From Oryzias latipes (taxonomy: Eukaryota > Chordata > Actinopteri > Beloniformes > Adrianichthyidae): DNA of 64,000 nt. Below the pieces are notes generated by a model. That model was not told where the DNA came from, made no database searches, and worked only from the letters and a program-made list of their open reading frames with translations. A program made the position numbers and the translations under genes. The stretch lies in the NCBI RefSeq assembly GCF_002234675.1, contig NC_019876.2:13824829-13888828 (forward strand). The letters are read 5' to 3'. Below, in pieces: positions 24,101 through 39,100 of this stretch (position 1 is its first letter; every line of letters starts with the position of its first letter).

Positions 24101-27100
24101 AAGCACTGTCTCAACATCATCTACATCAACGCCGTTTACATTTGCTTCAACAAGTCCTACGTTTTCCACAACAAAATCTTCCCAGACTACGTCTCCCTCT
24201 CTAACTACATCATCAACAGCTTTAACGACAACAGAAACCTCAACAGATTCTTTCACCTCAACCCCTTTTGTAGCAACATCTACAACACCACCCACTAGCA
24301 CAATTGAAACCAGCCCTGCTTTTACCTCAGCAAATACTTTTACTTCATCAGCAAGTGCTTCCACTGCATCTACCAGCACTTCAGCGCAAACAACTATTAC
24401 ATTTGGCTCGACAACAGCCACAGATGAAACCACAACAACGTCGTCTGCAAGTACAACATTCACAACCTTTCCTACAGACACCACCGCTATTTCCACAGTA
24501 AGCTTTTCAAGCACTGCCTCAACATCATCTACATCAACGCCGTTTACATTTGCTTCAACAAGTCCTACGTTTTCCACAACAAAATCTTCCCAGACTACGT
24601 CTCCCTCTCTAACTACATCATCAACAGCTTTAACGACAACAGAAACCTCAACAACAGATTCTTTCACCACAACCCCTTTTGTAGCATCATCTGCAACACC
24701 ACTTACTAGCACAATTGAAACCAGCACTGCTTTTACCTCAGCAAAAACTTCTACTTCATCAACAAGTGCTTCCACTGCATCTACCAGCACTTCAGCGCAA
24801 ACAACTATTACATTTGGCTCGACAACAGCCACAGATGAAACCACAACAACGTCGTCTGCAAGTACAACATTCACAACCTTTCCTACAGAGAACACCGCTA
24901 TTTCCACAACAAGCTTTTCAAGCACTGCCTCAACTTCATCTACATCAACGCCGTTTACATTTGCTTCAACAAGTCCTACGTTTTCCGCAACAATATCTTC
25001 CCAGACTATGTCTCCCTCTCTAACTACATCATCAACAGCTTTAACGACAACAGAAACCTCAACATCAGATTCTTTCACCACAATCCCTTTTGTAGCAACA
25101 TCTAATACACCACCCACTAGCACAATTGAAACTAGCACTGCTTTTACCTCAGCAAAAACTTCTACTTCATCAGCAAGTGCTTCCACTGCATCTACCAGCA
25201 CTTCAGCGCAAACAACAATTACATTTGGCTCGACAACAGCCACAGATGAAACCACAACAACGTTGTCTGCAAGTACAACATTCACAACCTTTCCTACAGA
25301 GACCACCGCTATTTCCACAACAAGCTTTTCAAGCACTGCCTCAACTTCATCTACATCAACGCCGTTTAAATTTGCTTCAACAAGTCCTACGTTTTCCGCA
25401 ACAATATCTTCCCAGACTACGTCTCCCTCTCTAACTACATCATCAACAGCTTTAACCACAACAGAAACCTCAACAGATTCTTTCACCTCAACCCCTTTTG
25501 TAGCAACATCTACAACACCACCCACTAGCACAATTGAAACCAGCACTGCTTTTACCTCAGCAAAAACTTCTACTTCATCAACAAGTGCTTCCACTGCATC
25601 TACCAGCACTTCAGCGCAAACAACTATTACATTTGGCTCGACAACAGCCACAGATGAAACCACAACAACGTCGTCTGCAAGTACAACATTCACAACCTTT
25701 CCTACAGAGAACACCGCTATTTCCACAACAAGCTTTTCAAGCACTGCCTCAACTTCATCTACATCAACGCCGTTTACATTTGCTTTAACAAGTCCTACGT
25801 TTTCCGCAACAATATCTTCCCAGACTACGTCTCCCTCTCTAACTACATCATCAACAGCTTTAACCACAACAGAAACCTCAACATCAGATTCTTTCACCAC
25901 AACCCCTTTTGTAGCAACATCTACAACACCACCCACTAGCATAATTGAAACTAGCACTGCTTTTACCTCAGCAAAAACTTCTACTTCATCAGCAAGTGCT
26001 TCCACTGCATCTACCAGCACTTCAGCGCAAACAACAATTACATTTGGCTCGACAACAGCCACAGATGAAACCACAACAACGTCGTCTGCAAGTACAACAT
26101 TCACAACCTTTCCTACAGAGACCACCGCTATTTCCACAACAAGCTTTTCAAGCACTGCCTCAACTTCATCTACATCAACGCCGCTTACATTTGCTTCAAC
26201 AAGTCCTACGTTTTCCGCAACAATATCTTCCCAGACTACGTCTCCCTCTCTAACTACATCATCAACAGCTTTAACGACAACAGAAACCTCAACAACAGAT
26301 TCTTTCACCACAACCCCTTTTGTAGCAACATCTACAACACCACCCACTAGCACAATTGAAACCAGCCCTGCTTTTACCTCAGCAAAAACTTCTACTTCAT
26401 CAGCAAGTGCTTCCACTGCTTCTACCAGCACTTCAGCGCAAACAACAATTACATTTGGCTCGACAACAGCCACAGATGAAACCACAACAACGTCGTCTGC
26501 AAGTACAACATTCACAACCTTTCCTACAGAGACCACCGCTATTTCCACAACAAGCTTTTCAAGCACTGTCTCAACTTCATCTACATCAACGCCATTTACA
26601 TTGGCTTCAACAAGTCCTACGTTTTCCGCAACAATATCTTCCAAGACTACGTCTCCCTCTCTAACTACATCATCAACAGCTTTAACCACAACAGAAACCT
26701 CAACAGATTCTTTCACCTCAACCCCTTTTGTAGCAACATCTACAACACCACCCACTAGCACAATTGAAACCAGCACTGCTTTTACCTCAGCAAAAACTTC
26801 TACTTCATCAACAAGTGCTTCCACTGCATCTACCAGCACTTCAGCGCAAACAACTATTACATTTGGCTCGACAACAGCCACAGATGAAACCACAACAACG
26901 TCGTCTGCAAGTACAACATTCACAACCTTTCCTACAGAGAACACCGCTATTTCCACAACAAGCTTTTCAAGCACTGCCTCAACTTCATCTACATCAACGC
27001 CGTTTACATTTGCTTCAACAAGTCCTACGTTTTCCGCAACAATATCTTCCCAGACTATGTCTCCCTCTCTAACTACATCATCAACAGCTTTAACGACAAC

Positions 27101-30100
27101 AGAAACCTCAACATCAGATTCTTTCACCACAATCCCTTTTGTAGCAACATCTAATACACCACCCACTAGCACAATTGAAACTAGCACTGCTTTTACCTCA
27201 GCAAAAACTTCTACTTCATCAGCAAGTGCTTCCACTGCATCTACCAGCACTTCAGCGCAAACAACAATTACATTTGGCTCGACAACAGCCACAGATGAAA
27301 CCACAACAACGTTGTCTGCAAGTACAACATTCACAACCTTTCCTACAGAGACCACCGCTATTTCCACAACAAGCTTTTCAAGCACTGCCTCAACTTCATC
27401 TACATCAACGCCGTTTAAATTTGCTTCAACAAGTCCTACGTTTTCCGCAACAATATCTTCCCAGACTACGTCTCCCTCTCTAACTACATCATCAACAGCT
27501 TTAACCACAACAGAAACCTCAACAGATTCTTTCACCTCAACCCCTTTTGTAGCAACATCTACAACACCACCCACTAGCACAATTGAAACCAGCACTGCTT
27601 TTACCTCAGCAAAAACTTCTACTTCATCAACAAGTGCTTCCACTGCATCTACCAGCACTTCAGCGCAAACAACTATTACATTTGGCTCGACAACAGCCAC
27701 AGATGAAACCACAACAACGTCGTCTGCAAGTACAACATTCACAACCTTTCCTACAGAGAACACCGCTATTTCCACAACAAGCTTTTCAAGCACTGCCTCA
27801 ACTTCATCTACATCAACGCCGTTTACATTTGCTTTAACAAGTCCTACGTTTTCCGCAACAATATCTTCCCAGACTACGTCTCCCTCTCTAACTACATCAT
27901 CAACAGCTTTAACCACAACAGAAACCTCAACATCAGATTCTTTCACCACAACCCCTTTTGTAGCAACATCTACAACACCACCCACTAGCATAATTGAAAC
28001 TAGCACTGCTTTTACCTCAGCAAAAACTTCTACTTCATCAGCAAGTGCTTCCACTGCATCTACCAGCACTTCAGCGCAAACAACAATTACATTTGGCTCG
28101 ACAACAGCCACAGATGAAACCAAAACAACGTCGTCTGCAAGTACAACATTCACAACCTTTCCTACAGAGACCACCGCTATTTCCACAACAAGCTTTTCAA
28201 GCACTGCCTCAACTTCATCTACATCAACGCCGCTTACATTTGCTTCAACAAGTCCTACGTTTTCCGCAACAATATCTTCCCAGACTACGTCTCCCTCTCT
28301 AACTACATCATCAACAGCTTTAACGACAACAGAAACCTCAACAACAGATTCTTTCACCACAACCCCTTTTGTAGCAACATCTACAACACCACCCACTAGC
28401 ACAATTGAAACCAGCCCTGCTTTTACCTCAGCAAAAACTTCTACTTCATCAGCAAGTGCTTCCACTGCTTCTACCAGCACTTCAGCGCAAACAACAATTA
28501 CATTTGGCTCGACAACAGCCACAGATGAAACCACAACAACGTCGTCTGCAAGTACAACATTCACAACCTTTCCTACAGAGACCACCGCTATTTCCACAAC
28601 AAGCTTTTCAAGCACTGTCTCAACTTCATCTACATCAACGCCATTTACATTGGCTTCAACAAGTCCTACGTTTTCCGCAACAATATCTTCCAAGACTACG
28701 TCTCCCTCTCTAACTACATCATCAACAGCTTTAACCACAACAGAAACCTCAACAGATTCTTTCACCTCAACCCCTTTTGTAGCAACATCTACAACACCAC
28801 CCACTAGCACAATTGAAACCAGCACTGCTTTTACCTCAGCAAAAACTTCTACTTCATCAACAAGTGCTTCCACTGCATCTACCAGCACTTCAGCGCAAAC
28901 AACTATTACATTTGGCTCGACAACAGCCACAGATGAAACCACAACAACGTCGTCTGCAAGTACAACATTCACAACCTTTCCTACAGAGAACACCGCTATT
29001 TCCACAACAAGCTTTTCAAGCACTGCCTCAACTTCATCTACATCAACGCCGTTTACATTTGCTTCAACAAGTCCTACGTTTTCCGCAACAATATCTTCCC
29101 AGACTATGTCTCCCTCTCTAACTACATCATCAACAGCTTTAACGACAACAGAAACCTCAACATCAGATTCTTTCACCACAATCCCTTTTGTAGCAACATC
29201 TAATACACCACCCACTAGCACAATTGAAACTAGCACTGCTTTTACCTCAGCAAAAACTTCTACTTCATCAGCAAGTGCTTCCACTGCATCTACCAGCACT
29301 TCAGCGCAAACAACAATTACATTTGGCTCGACAACAGCCACAGATGAAACCACAACAACGTTGTCTGCAAGTACAACATTCACAACCTTTCCTACAGAGA
29401 CCACCGCTATTTCCACAACAAGCTTTTCAAGCACTGCCTCAACTTCATCTACATCAACGCCGTTTAAATTTGCTTCAACAAGTCCTACGTTTTCCGCAAC
29501 AATATCTTCCCAGACTACGTCTCCCTCTCTAACTACATCATCAACAGCTTTAACCACAACAGAAACCTCAACAGATTCTTTCACCTCAACCCCTTTTGTA
29601 GCAACATCTACAACACCACCCACTAGCACAATTGAAACCAGCACTGCTTTTACCTCAGCAAAAACTTCTACTTCATCAACAAGTGCTTCCACTGCATCTA
29701 CCAGCACTTCAGCGCAAACAACTATTACATTTGGCTCGACAACAGCCACAGATGAAACCACAACAACGTCGTCTGCAAGTACAACATTCACAACCTTTCC
29801 TACAGAGAACACCGCTATTTCCACAACAAGCTTTTCAAGCACTGCCTCAACTTCATCTACATCAACGCCGTTTACATTTGCTTTAACAAGTCCTACGTTT
29901 TCCGCAACAATATCTTCCCAGACTACGTCTCCCTCTCTAACTACATCATCAACAGCTTTAACCACAACAGAAACCTCAACATCAGATTCTTTCACCACAA
30001 CCCCTTTTGTAGCAACATCTACAACACCACCCACTAGCATAATTGAAACTAGCACTGCTTTTACCTCAGCAAAAACTTCTACTTCATCAGCAAGTGCTTC

Positions 30101-33100
30101 CACTGCATCTACCAGCACTTCAGCGCAAACAACAATTACATTTGGCTCGACAACAGCCACAGATGAAACCACAACAACGTCGTCTGCAAGTACAACATTC
30201 ACAACCTTTCCTACAGAGACCACCGCTATTTCCACAACAAGCTTTTCAAGCACTGCCTCAACTTCATCTACATCAACGCCGCTTACATTTGCTTCAACAA
30301 GTCCTACGTTTTCCGCAACAATATCTTCCCAGACTACGTCTCCCTCTCTAACTACATCATCAACAGCTTTAACGACAACAGAAACCTCAACAACAGATTC
30401 TTTCACCACAACCCCTTTTGTAGCAACATCTACAACACCACCCACTAGCACAATTGAAACCAGCCCTGCTTTTACCTCAGCAAAAACTTCTACTTCATCA
30501 GCAAGTGCTTCCACTGCTTCTACCAGCACTTCAGCGCAAACAACAATTACATTTGGCTCGACAACAGCCACAGATGAAACCACAACAACGTCGTCTGCAA
30601 GTACAACATTCACAACCTTTCCTACAGAGACCACCGCTATTTCCACAACAAGCTTTTCAAGCACTGTCTCAACTTCATCTACATCAACGCCATTTACATT
30701 GGCTTCAACAAGTCCTACGTTTTCCGCAACAATATCTTCCAAGACTACGTCTCCCTCTCTAACTACATCATCAACAGCTTTAACCACAACAGAAACCTCA
30801 ACAGATTCTTTCACCTCAACCCCTTTTGTAGCAACATCTACAACACCACCCACTAGCACAATTGAAACCAGCACTGCTTTTACCTCAGCAAAAACTTCTA
30901 CTTCATCAACAAGTGCTTCCACTGCATCTACCAGCACTTCAGCGCAAACAACTATTACATTTGGCTCGACAACAGCCACAGATGAAACCACAACAACGTC
31001 GTCTGCAAGTACAACATTCACAACCTTTCCTACAGAGAACACCGCTATTTCCACAACAAGCTTTTCAAGCACTGCCTCAACTTCATCTACATCAACGCCG
31101 TTTACATTTGCTTCAACAAGTCCTACGTTTTCCGCAACAATATCTTCCCAGACTACGTCTCCCTCTCTAACTACATCATCAACAGCTTTAACCACAACAG
31201 AAACCTCAACATCAGATTCTTTCACCACAATCCCTTTTGTAGCAACATCTAATACACCACCCACTAGCACAATTGAAACTAGCACTGCTTTTACCTCAGC
31301 AAAAACTTCTACTTCATCAGCAAGTGCTTCCACTGCATCTACCAGCACTTCAGCGCAAACAACAATTACATTTGGCTCGACAACAGCCACAGATGAAACC
31401 ACAACAACGTCGTCTGCAAGTACAACATTCACAACCTTTCCTACAGAGACCACCGCTATTTCCACAACAAGCTTTTCAAGCACTGCCTCAACTTCATCTA
31501 CATCAACGCCGTTTAAATTTGCTTCAACAAGTCCTACGTTTTCCGCAACAATATCTTCCCAGACTACGTCTCCCTCTCTAACTACATCATCAACAGCTTT
31601 AACCACAACAGAAACCTCAACATCAGATTCTTTCACCACAACCCCTTTTGTAGCAACATCTACAACACCACCCACTAGCACAATTGAAACCAGCACTGCT
31701 TTTACCTCAGCAAAAACTTCTACTTCATCAGCAAGTGCTTCCACTGCATCTACCAGCACTTCAGCGCAAACAACAATTACATTTGGCTCGACAACAGCCA
31801 CAGATGAAACCACAACAACGTCGTCTGCAAGTACAACATTCACAACCTTTCCTACAGAGACCACCGCTATTTCCACAACAAGCTTTTCAAGCACTGCCTC
31901 AACTTCATCTACATCAACGCCGCTTACATTTGCTTCAACAAGTCCTACGTTTTCCGCAACAATATCTTCCCAGACTACGTCTCCCTCTCTAACTACATCA
32001 ACAGCTTTAACGACAACAGAAACCTCAACAACAGATTCTTTCACCACAACCACTTTTGTAGCAACATCTACAACACCACCCACTAGCACAATTGAAACCA
32101 GCACTGCTTTTACCTCAGCAAAAACTTCTACTTCATCAGCAAGTGCTTCCACTGCATCTACCAGCACTTCAGCGCAAACAACTATTACATTTGGCTCGAC
32201 AACAGCCACAGATGAAACCACAACAACGTCGTCTGCAAGTACAACATTCACAACCTTTCCTACAGAGACCACCGCTATTTCCACAACAAGCTTTTCAAGC
32301 ACTCCCTCAACTTCATCTAGATCAACGCCGTTTACATTTGCTTCAACAAGTCCTACTTTTTCCGCAACAATATCTTCCCAGACTTCGTCTCCCTCTCTAA
32401 CTACATCATCAACAGCTTTAACCACAACAGAAACCTCAAAAACAGATTCTTTCACCACAACCCCTTTTGTAGCAACATCTACAACACCACCCACTAGCAC
32501 AATTGAAACCAGCACTGCTTTTACCTCAGCAAAAACTTCTACTTCATCAGCAAGTGCTTCCACTGCATCTACCAGCACTTCAGCGCAAACAACAATTACA
32601 TTTGGCTCGACAACAGCCACAGATGAAACCACAACAACGTCGTCTGCAAGTACAACATTCACAACCTTTCCTACAGAGACCACCGCTATTTCCACAACAA
32701 GCTTTTCAAGCACTGCCTCAACTTCATCTACATCAACGCCGTTTACATTTGCTTCAACAAGTCCTACGTTTTCCGCAACAATATCTTCCCAGACTACGTC
32801 TCCCTCTCTAACTACATCATCAACAGCTTTAACGACAACAGAAACCTCAACAACAGATTCTTTCACCTACAACCCCTTTTGTAGCAACATCTACAACACC
32901 ACCCACTAGCACAATTGAAACCAGCACTGCTTTTACCTCAGCAAAAACTTCTACTTCATCAGCAAGTGCTTCCACTGCATCTACCAGCACTTCAGCGCAA
33001 ACAACTATTACATTTGGCTCGACAACAGCCACAGATGAAACCACAACAACGTCGTCTGCAAGTACAACATTCACAACCTTTCCTACAGAGACCACCGCTA

Positions 33101-36100
33101 TTTCCACAACAAGCTTTTCAAGCACTGCCTCAACTTCATCTACATCAACGCCGTTTACATTTGCTTCAACAAGTCCTACGTTTTCCGCAACAATATCTTC
33201 CCAGACTACGTCTCCCTCTCTAACTACATCATCAACAGCTTTAACCACAACAGAAACCTCAACATCAGATTCTTTCACCACAACCCCTTTTGTAGCAACA
33301 TCTACAACACCACCCACTAGCATCAATTGAAACTAGCACTGCTTTTACCTCAGCAAAAACTTCTACTTCATCAGCAAGTGCTTCCACTGCATCTACCAGC
33401 ACTTCAGCGCAAACAACAATTACATTTGGCTCGACAACAGCCACAGATGAAACCACAACAACGTCGTCTGCAAGTACAACATTCACAACCTTTCCTACAG
33501 AGACCACCGCTATTTCCACAACAAGCTTTTCAAGCACTGCCTCAACTTCATCTACATCAACGCCGCTTACATTTGCTTCAACAAGTCCTACGTTTTCCGC
33601 AACAATATCTTCCCAGACTACGTCTCCCTCTCTAACTACATCATCAACAGCTTTAACGACAACAGAAACCTCAACAACAGATTCTTTCACCACAACCCCT
33701 TTTGTAGCAACATCTACAACACCACCCACTAGCACAATTGAAACCAGCCCTGCTTTTACCTCAGCAAAAACTTCTACTTCATCAGCAAGTGCTTCCACTG
33801 CTATCTACCAGCACTTCAGCGCAAACAACAATTACATTTGGCTCGACAACAGCCACAGATGAAACCACAACAACGTCGTCTGCAAGTACAACATTCACAA
33901 CCTTTCCTACAGAGACCACCGCTATTTCCACAACAAGCTTTTCAAGCACTGTCTCAACTTCATCTACATCAACGCCATTTACATTGGCTTCAACAAGTCC
34001 TACGTTTTCCGCAACAATATCTTCCAAGACTACGTCTCCCTCTCTAACTACATCATCAACAGCTTTAACCACAACAGAAACCTCAAACAGATTCTTTCAC
34101 CTCAACCCCTTTTGTAGCAACATCTACAACACCACCCACTAGCACAATTGAAACCAGCACTGCTTTTACCTCAGCAAAAACTTCTACTTCATCAACAAGT
34201 GCTTCCACTGCATCTACCAGCACTTCAGCGCAAACAACTATTACATTTGGCTCGACAACAGCCACAGATGAAACCACAACAACGTCGTCTGCAAGTACAA
34301 CATTCACAACCTTTCCTACAGAGACCACCGCTATTTCCACAACAAGCTTTTCAAGCACTGCCTCAACTTCATCTACATCAACGCCGTTTACATTTGCTTC
34401 AACAAGTCCTACGTTTTTCCGCAACAATATCTTCCCAGACTACGTCTCCCTCTCTAACTACATCATCAACAGCTTTAACCACAACAGAAACCTCAACATC
34501 AGATTCTTTCACCACAATCCCTTTTGTAGCAACATCTACAACACCACCCACTAGCACAATTGAAACTAGCACTGCTTTTACCTCAGCAAAAACTTCTACT
34601 TCATCAGCAAGTGCTTCCACTGCATCTACCAGCACTTCAGCGGCAAACAACAATTACATTTGGCTCGACAACAGCCACAGAGGAAACCACAACAACGTCG
34701 TCTGCAAGTACAACATTCACAACCTTTCCTACAGAGACCACCGCTATTTCCACAACAAGCTTTTCAAGCACTGCCTCAACTTCATCTACATCAACGCCGC
34801 TTACATTTGCTTCAACAAGTCCTACGTTTTCCGCAACAATATCTTCCCAGACTACGTCTCCCTCTCTAACTACATCATCAACAGCTTTAACGACAACAGA
34901 AACCTCAACAACAGATTCTTTCACCACAACCCCTTTTGTAGCAACATCTACAACACCACCCACTAGCCACAATTGAAACCAGCCCTGCTTTTACCTCAGC
35001 AAAAACTTCTACTTCATCAGCAAGTGCTTCCACTGCATCTACCAGCACTTCAGCGCAAACAACTATTACATTTGCTCGCCAACAGCCACAGATGAAACCA
35101 CAACAACGTCGTCTGCAATTACAACATTCACAAACCTTTCCTACAGAGACCACCGCTATTTCCACAACAAGCTTTTCAAGCACTCCCTCAACTTTATCTA
35201 CATCAACCCCGTTTACATTTGCTTCAACAAGCCCTACTTTTTCCGCAACAATATCTTCCCAGACTTCGTCTCCCTCTCTAACTACATCATCAACAGCTTT
35301 AACCACAACAAAAACCTCAACATCAGATTCTTTCAACTACAACCCCTTTTGTAGCAACATCTACAACACCACTCACTAGCACAATTGAAACTAGCACTGC
35401 TTTTACCTCAGCAAAAACTTCTACTTCATCAGCAAGTGCTTCCACTGCATCTACCAGCACTTCAGCGCAAACAACACATTACATTTGGCTCGACAAACAG
35501 CCACAGATGAAACCACAACAACGTCGTCTGCAAGTACACATTCACAAACCTTTCCTACAGAGACCACCGCTATTTCCACAACAAGCTTTTTCAAGCAACT
35601 GCCTCAACTTCATCTAATCAACGCCATTTACATTTGGCTTCAACAAGTCCTACTTTTTCCGCAACAATATCTTCCCAGACTACGTCTCCCTCTCTAACTA
35701 CATCATCAACAGCTTTAACACAACAGAAACCTCAACAGATTCTTTCACCCAACCCTTTTGTGCAACATCTACAACACCACCCACTAGCACAATTGAAACA
35801 GCACTGCTTTTACCTCAGCAAAAACTTCTACTTCATCAGCAAGTGCTTCCACTGCATCTACCAGCACTTCAGCGCAAACAACATTACATTTGGCTCGACA
35901 ACAGCCACAGATGAAACCACAACAACGTCGTCTGCAAGTACAACATTCACAACCTTTCCTACAGAGACCACCGCTATTTCCACAACAAGCTTTTCAAGCA
36001 CTGCCTCAACTTCATCTACATCAACNNNNNNNNNNNNNNNNNNNNNNNNNNNNNNNNNNNNNNNNNNNNNNNNNNNNNNNNNNNNNNNNNNNNNNNNNNN

Positions 36101-39100
36101 NNNNNNNNNNNNNNNNNNNNNNNNNNNNNNNNNNNNNNNNNNNNNNNNNNNNNNNNNNNNNNNNNNNNNNNNNNNNNNNNNNNNNNNNNNNNNNNNNNNN
36201 NNNNNNNNNNNNNNNNNNNNNNNNNNNNNNNNNNNNNNNNNNNNNNNNNNNNNNNNNNNNNNNNNNNNNNNNNNNNNNNNNNNNNNNNNNNNNNNNNNNN
36301 NNNNNNNNNNNNNNNNNNNNNNNNNNNNNNNNNNNNNNNNNNNNNNNNNNNNNNNNNNNNNNNNNNNNNNNNNNNNNNNNNNNNNNNNNNNNNNNNNNNN
36401 NNNNNNNNNNNNNNNNNNNNNNNNNNNNNNNNNNNNNNNNNNNNNNNNNNNNNNNNNNNNNNNNNNNNNNNNNNNNNNNNNNNNNNNNNNNNNNNNNNNN
36501 NNNNNNNNNNNNNNNNNNNNNNNNNNNNNNNNNNNNNNNNNNNNNNNNNNNNNNNNNNNNNNNNNNNNNNNNNNNNNNNNNNNNNNNNNNNNNNNNNNNN
36601 NNNNNNNNNNNNNNNNNNNNNNNNNNNNNNNNNNNNNNNNNNNNNNNNNNNNNNNNNNNNNNNNNNNNNNNNNNNNNNNNNNNNNNNNNNNNNNNNNNNN
36701 NNNNNNNNNNNNNNNNNNNNNNNNNNNNNNNNNNNNNNNNNNNNNNNNNNNNNNNNNNNNNNNNNNNNNNNNNNNNNNNNNNNNNNNNNNNNNNNNNNNN
36801 NNNNNNNNNNNNNNNNNNNNNNNNNNNNNNNNNNNNNNNNNNNNNNNNNNNNNNNNNNNNNNNNNNNNNNNNNNNNNNNNNNNNNNNNNNNNNNNNNNNN
36901 NNNNNNNNNNNNNNNNNNNNNNNNNNNNNNNNNNNNNNNNNNNNNNNNNNNNNNNNNNNNNNNNNNNNNNNNNNNNNNNNNNNNNNNNNNNNNNNNNNNN
37001 NNNNNNNNNNNNNNNNNNNNNNNNNGAAGAACATCCTACATTACTAACGTTTGCATCTGTGGATTCAGCTTCTTTGCCTAAAGAGGAACTTTCCACCATT
37101 CTAACAAACCTTAGCTCTGGATCAAAATATGACTACTGTGGAGTCCAAACTGACAAAAGAGCCTGAAAATTTAGGAACACCAAGCTCCATTGCTATCACA
37201 AAATCTGCTGACCAAAATCCAAGTCCTTCTTCACATACATCACTCACAAGTCAATCTGTGCCCAGTGCAGATACAACACATCCATTGTGTCACGTTATGG
37301 TTCTGACAGTACAACTTTAGCATCAGAAAAACCAACATTGAATGTAAATGCATTTGATTATTATTCGACACAAAGGCAACCCCAACAGGACACCAAAACC
37401 TTTACGCAAAATTCACCAAGAACAGAACAGACCCCTTCTCTCCTACAAGAGTCCAACACAGCATCAGATACCTCTGCTCTGATAGAACCTCAAAATTCCA
37501 CCATCCATTTAGCAACAAAATCTATGGATGCTACTTCAGGGCAAAATCCGTCTCAAGGGATTACAACAGACAATCAGTTAATTGGGTCAGCTCTAACTGT
37601 CACACCAACCCAACTGAAAGCAACTAACTCAAACCAAACATCAGATTCATTGAGTTCCTCCATGGCCGTTGCTTCTACAGAGGTACAAGGAGTTTCAAAA
37701 GTCATTACTACCAGTCGTAGTTCATCTACAACTGAAAACCCAACAACCTCTGGAAAAGAGCAAACTAACAGTTTGGTTTCTTCTTCAAAGTCTATTACAA
37801 AAGTGACCCGAGAATCCGAAGTAACAACACAGGCCACAGGACAAAGTGAAGGAGCAGCTGTAACCAACATGCCATATAAGACTACCATGGAAACTGCTTC
37901 TTCAGAAACAACATCCCAAACTGAAGAACATCCTACATTACTAACGTTTGCATCTGTGGATTCAGCTTCTTTGCCTAAAGAGGAACTTTCCACCATTCTA
38001 CAAACCTTAGCTCTGGATCAAAATATGACTACTGTGGAGTCCAAACTGACAAAAGAGCCTGAAAATTTAGGAACACCAAGCTCCATTGCTATCACAAAAT
38101 CTGCTGACCAAAATCCAAGTCCTTCTTCACATACATCACTCACAAGTCAATCTGTGCCCAGTGCAGATACAAACACATCCATTGTGTCACGTTATGGTTC
38201 TGACAGTACAACTTTAGCATCAGAAAAACCAACATTGAATGTAAATGCATTTGATTATTATTCGACACAAAGGCAACCCCAACAGGACACCAAAACCTTT
38301 ACGCAAAATTCACCAAGAACAGAACAGACCCCTTCTCTCCTACAAGAGTCCCACACAGCATCAGATACCTCTGCTCTGATAGAACCTCAAAATTCCACCA
38401 TCTATTTAGCTACAAAAGCTATGGATGCTACTTCAGGGAAAAAACCGTCTCAAGGGATTACAACAGACAATCAGTTACTTGGGTCAGCTCTAACTGTCAC
38501 ACCAACCCAACTGAAAGCATCTAACTCAAACCAAACATCGGATTCATCAACTTCCTCCATGGCCGTTGCTTCTACAGAGGTGCAAGGAGTTTCAAAAGTC
38601 ATTACTACCAGTCGTAGTTCATCTACAACTGAAAACCCAACAACCTCTGGAAAAGAGCAAACTGACAGTTTGGTTTCTTCTTCAAAGTCTGCTACAAAAA
38701 TAACCCGAGAATCCGAAGTAACAACACAGGCCACAGGACAAAGTGAAGGAGCAGCTGTAACCAACATGCCACATAAGACTACCATGGAAACTGCTTCTTC
38801 AGAAACAACATCCCAAACTGAAGAACATCCTACATTACTAACGTTTGCATCTGTGGATTCAGCTTCTTTGCCTAAAGAGGAACTTTCCACCATTCTACAA
38901 ACCTTAGCTCTGGATCAAAATATGACTACTGTGGAGTCCAAACTGACAAAAGAGCCTGAAAATTTAGGAACACCAAGCTCCATTGCTATCACAAAATCTG
39001 CTGACCAAAATCCAAGTCCTTCTTCACATACATCACTCACAAGTCAATCTGTGCCCAGTGCAGATACAAACACATCCATTGTGTCACGTTATGGTTCTGA

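Noticed and set aside
21533-32866. 3777-codon open frame on the minus strand across the 411-bp array
   Set aside because: It exists because the repeat unit lacks stops in that antisense frame. The Val/Glu-rich translation has no domain, and the plus strand has the signal peptide and splice signals.
21847-35990. Dozens of ~102-codon plus-strand frames beginning MKPALLLPQQ or similar
   Set aside because: The same alternative frame of each repeat unit, one per unit; shadow frames of the mucin ORF.
32909-35990. Separate short mucin-like genes after 32909
   Set aside because: They are pieces of one array cut by one-base indels near the assembly gap.
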